From contig NZ_FOSK01000001.1 in NCBI RefSeq assembly GCF_900114245.1, positions 62,001 to 126,000 on the forward strand: DNA of 64,000 nt, written 5' to 3'. Positions within the stretch are counted from its first letter, which is position 1. Each line of letters starts with the position of its first letter. The stretch comes from Pseudovibrio ascidiaceicola (lineage in GTDB: Bacteria; Pseudomonadota; Alphaproteobacteria; Rhizobiales; Stappiaceae). Made by a program: the position numbers and the translations under genes. The notes beneath the pieces are model-generated. The model did not search any database, was not told the origin of the DNA, and saw only the letters and a list, made by a program, of their open reading frames with translations. Positions 62,840 through 64,000 of this stretch are shown here, in pieces.

Positions 62840-63385
62840 ATGATCGACGGAACCAAGCTTTTCATACAATTACTCCGGATTGCTCTTGGTTTCTCACTCG
62901 CAATTATTGCAGCAGGTCTGTTTCTGTCCTGGGGCTTCTTCAGAACTTTGAGCGTTCACGGTGGGCCAGAGGCTGACATTATTCAGCTGCTGGTGATCAC
63001 TTGGAGTACCATCATCTCTGCAAGCGCAATTGGTGCCCTCTCTCTCATACCAAGCGGTTTCGCAATTGGCTTTGCAGAACTCATGAAATGGCGTGGTGTT
63101 ATCTACCACGTCTCCGCAGGCGGTCTTATCGCACTGGTACTCTGGGGCATTGGCGGCGCTCTTCCGGCTGACTTATTTTATGCATCCAACGAGGCTGGCA
63201 GTTTCATCGCTTACTCAACACCAGGTTCTGCAACCCCAACACCCGCATCCGAAGGCTTCCGCCCCGGCTCATCCATCGCCGCCTCCGCCGGATTTATTGC
63301 AGGTTTCATCTACTGGATTGTTGCTGGCAAAGGTTCAGGAGGATGGTGGATCGACAAGCCCTCTTCCCCGAAAGGGTCTCGTTAG
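62840..63385 (+). CDS. Small membrane protein of unknown function
   Basis: A 181-residue protein with three to four helices: FIQLLRIALGFSLAIIAAGL, then LLVITWSTIISASAIGALSL, VSAGGLIALVLWGIGGALPA and a C-terminal ASAGFIAGFIYWIVAG. A Pro/Ser/Thr-rich loop lies between the last two and the tail is basic. The ATG at 62840 has AAAGGA ahead; a longer frame overlaps the upstream gene. I recall similar unnamed proteins in rhizobia but no function. Probably co-transcribed with the YdjM-type gene. Confidence 0.7.
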   Translation: MIDGTKLFIQLLRIALGFSLAIIAAGLFLSWGFFRTLSVHGGPEADIIQLLVITWSTIISASAIGALSLIPSGFAIGFAELMKWRGVIYHVSAGGLIALVLWGIGGALPADLFYASNEAGSFIAYSTPGSATPTPASEGFRPGSSIAASAGFIAGFIYWIVAGKGSGGWWIDKPSSPKGSR

Positions 63386-63568
63386 GGAATACATTTCTCA
63401 TTCTTACAGAGAGTTTCATCCAGAGGCTAATACTCTGTAATATATAGGTAATTTCTCAGATAGGAAGAACCCGATATAACGCTTGCAGATTGCAAATCAG
63501 AAGATATAAAAGCTACTTCTTCAATCAAGAATTTGCACCCGCACACCTGTGCAATTGAAAGGTGAATT

Positions 63569-63880
63569 ATGAACAAAGCAAATTACTTTATGCAGTTGAA
63601 AGCACTGAGAGATAACGTCCCAGCTGAAAAACAGTCTGACTTTGACGTGATGTTTGCTGGCAGAGAAAAAAACCCAGTTGTAGCACTCGTGCTTGGCCTG
63701 TTCCTTGGCAGCTTCGGCATTGACCGCTTCTATACCGGACAGATCGGCCTTGGAATCCTCAAGCTCATCACACTCGGTGCACTCGGCATCTGGACGTTGA
63801 TCGACTGGTTCCTGATTATGGGTGCCGCGCGCAACAAAAACATTCAGATCGCAAATGAAACTGCGCTCTACATAAAGTAA
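63569..63880 (+). CDS. TM2 domain protein
   Basis: A 103-residue membrane protein. The TM2 domain (about 33-90) shows two helices around the conserved GSFGIDRFYTGQIGLGILKL and a charged D-W at the second helix (GIWTLIDWFLIM). The first 30 residues are a soluble helix. TM2 proteins are small, conserved from bacteria to animals and of unclear function. A GGTG site precedes the ATG. Confidence 0.9.
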   Translation: MNKANYFMQLKALRDNVPAEKQSDFDVMFAGREKNPVVALVLGLFLGSFGIDRFYTGQIGLGILKLITLGALGIWTLIDWFLIMGAARNKNIQIANETALYIK

Positions 63881-63885
63881 GAGAT

Positions 63886-63920
63886 AAAAAGCCGAGGCAA
63901 ATCACCTCGGCTTTTCTTTT
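63886..63920. terminator. Terminator of the TM2 gene, probably bidirectional
   Basis: AAAAGCCGAGG and CCTCGGCTTTT with a seven-base loop, followed by CTTTT. It also faces the end of the convergent P-type ATPase gene. Confidence 0.85.
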
Positions 63921-63925
63921 GGCTA

Positions 63926-64000
63926 TTACGCTTTATCCTTCAGCAATCGCAGAGCATTGGTCACCACAATCAGCGTGGCTCCAACATCACCCAGAATCGC
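63926..64000 (-). CDS. Heavy-metal P-type ATPase, C-terminal end (truncated)
   Basis: The reverse strand gives the last 24 codons of a gene, ending at a TAA at 63926-63928. The residues ILGDVGATLIVVTNALRLLK are the typical end of P1B-type (Zn/Cd/Cu) exporting ATPases, where G-D-x-G-A-T and N-A-L-R-L form the last membrane helix. Everything else of the protein lies outside the window, so the metal cannot be named. Confidence 0.8.
   Translation of the reverse strand, partial: AILGDVGATLIVVTNALRLLKDKA

Noticed and set aside
1-64000. CRISPR array, insertion sequence, prophage, toxin-antitoxin or secretion island
   Set aside because: No regularly spaced repeats, transposase, integrase other than XerD, phage structural genes or toxin-antitoxin-sized pairs with recognisable domains were seen.

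Overview
The window reads as a chromosome segment of a marine-type alphaproteobacterium of the Hyphomicrobiales/Stappiaceae kind. Pseudovibrio or a close relative is my best guess; this is an inference from gene content and roughly 50% GC, not a measured result. Support comes from the aroK-aroB-CNNM operon beside xerD, the aerobic cobaltochelatase genes cobS-cobT, the ethylmalonyl-CoA pathway genes ccr and ecm, an IalB-type invasion protein, DUF2794, DUF3108 and a YafK-type L,D-transpeptidase. I see no phage, insertion sequence, transposon, CRISPR array or plasmid function. Almost everything is core chromosome.

Layout. 1-5.3 kb: truncated MFS transporter, DUF2794, secreted protein, ppa, dsbB, VTT membrane protein, tRNA-Leu(CAA), xerD with an overlooked 46-residue membrane protein in front. 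5.5-13.9 kb: aroK-aroB-CNNM with stop/start overlaps, bolA opposite a J-domain protein, then cobS-cobT-phytase-like esterase. 14-24.8 kb: queuosine-precursor transporter, rpmB with a structured leader, DUF3108, accA, L,D-transpeptidase, FkbM methyltransferase, ispG-pdxY-DUF429, then bdhA and a patatin lipase. 24.8-25.4 kb: a non-coding stretch holding a candidate sigma54-driven small RNA and a second structured RNA candidate. 25.4-36 kb: L,D-transpeptidase, MipA/OmpV, sdaA, the two halves of MnmC as a divergent pair, YggT-DUF167, a thioredoxin-LON-Trm112 row, a prolyl-tRNA editing protein and a dihaem cytochrome c peroxidase. 36.1-44.8 kb: two tRNA-Gly genes, an FAD monooxygenase, YchJ, an AT-rich orphan gene, TfoX, a flippase/acyltransferase pair, an acyl-CoA synthetase and a CAP-domain lipoprotein. 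44.9-54.4 kb: glycine-betaine ABC transporter, ccr and ecm as a divergent pair, LysR/MBL. 54.4-64 kb: SH3 protein, xthA, quinone oxidoreductase, rRNA/tRNA methylase, IalB, rlmN, SABATH-like methyltransferase, small membrane proteins, TM2, and the end of a P-type ATPase.

How it works together. Two themes recur. The first is C4/storage metabolism: bdhA oxidises 3-hydroxybutyrate, ccr and ecm process the C4/C5 acyl-CoAs of the ethylmalonyl-CoA pathway, and Ecm needs the B12 that CobST helps to make. Upstream of bdhA, ahead of the candidate sRNA and between ccr and ecm the DNA carries repeated TGC-N3-GCA palindromes. This is the kind of motif I recall for the polyhydroxybutyrate regulator PhaR/AniA, so these loci may form one local regulon that includes a non-coding RNA. 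The second theme is cell-envelope maintenance: two L,D-transpeptidases, MipA/OmpV, DsbB, SH3 and CAP proteins, and a flippase.

Many starts were moved to internal ATG or GTG codons with a clear Shine-Dalgarno sequence; the reason is given in each entry.
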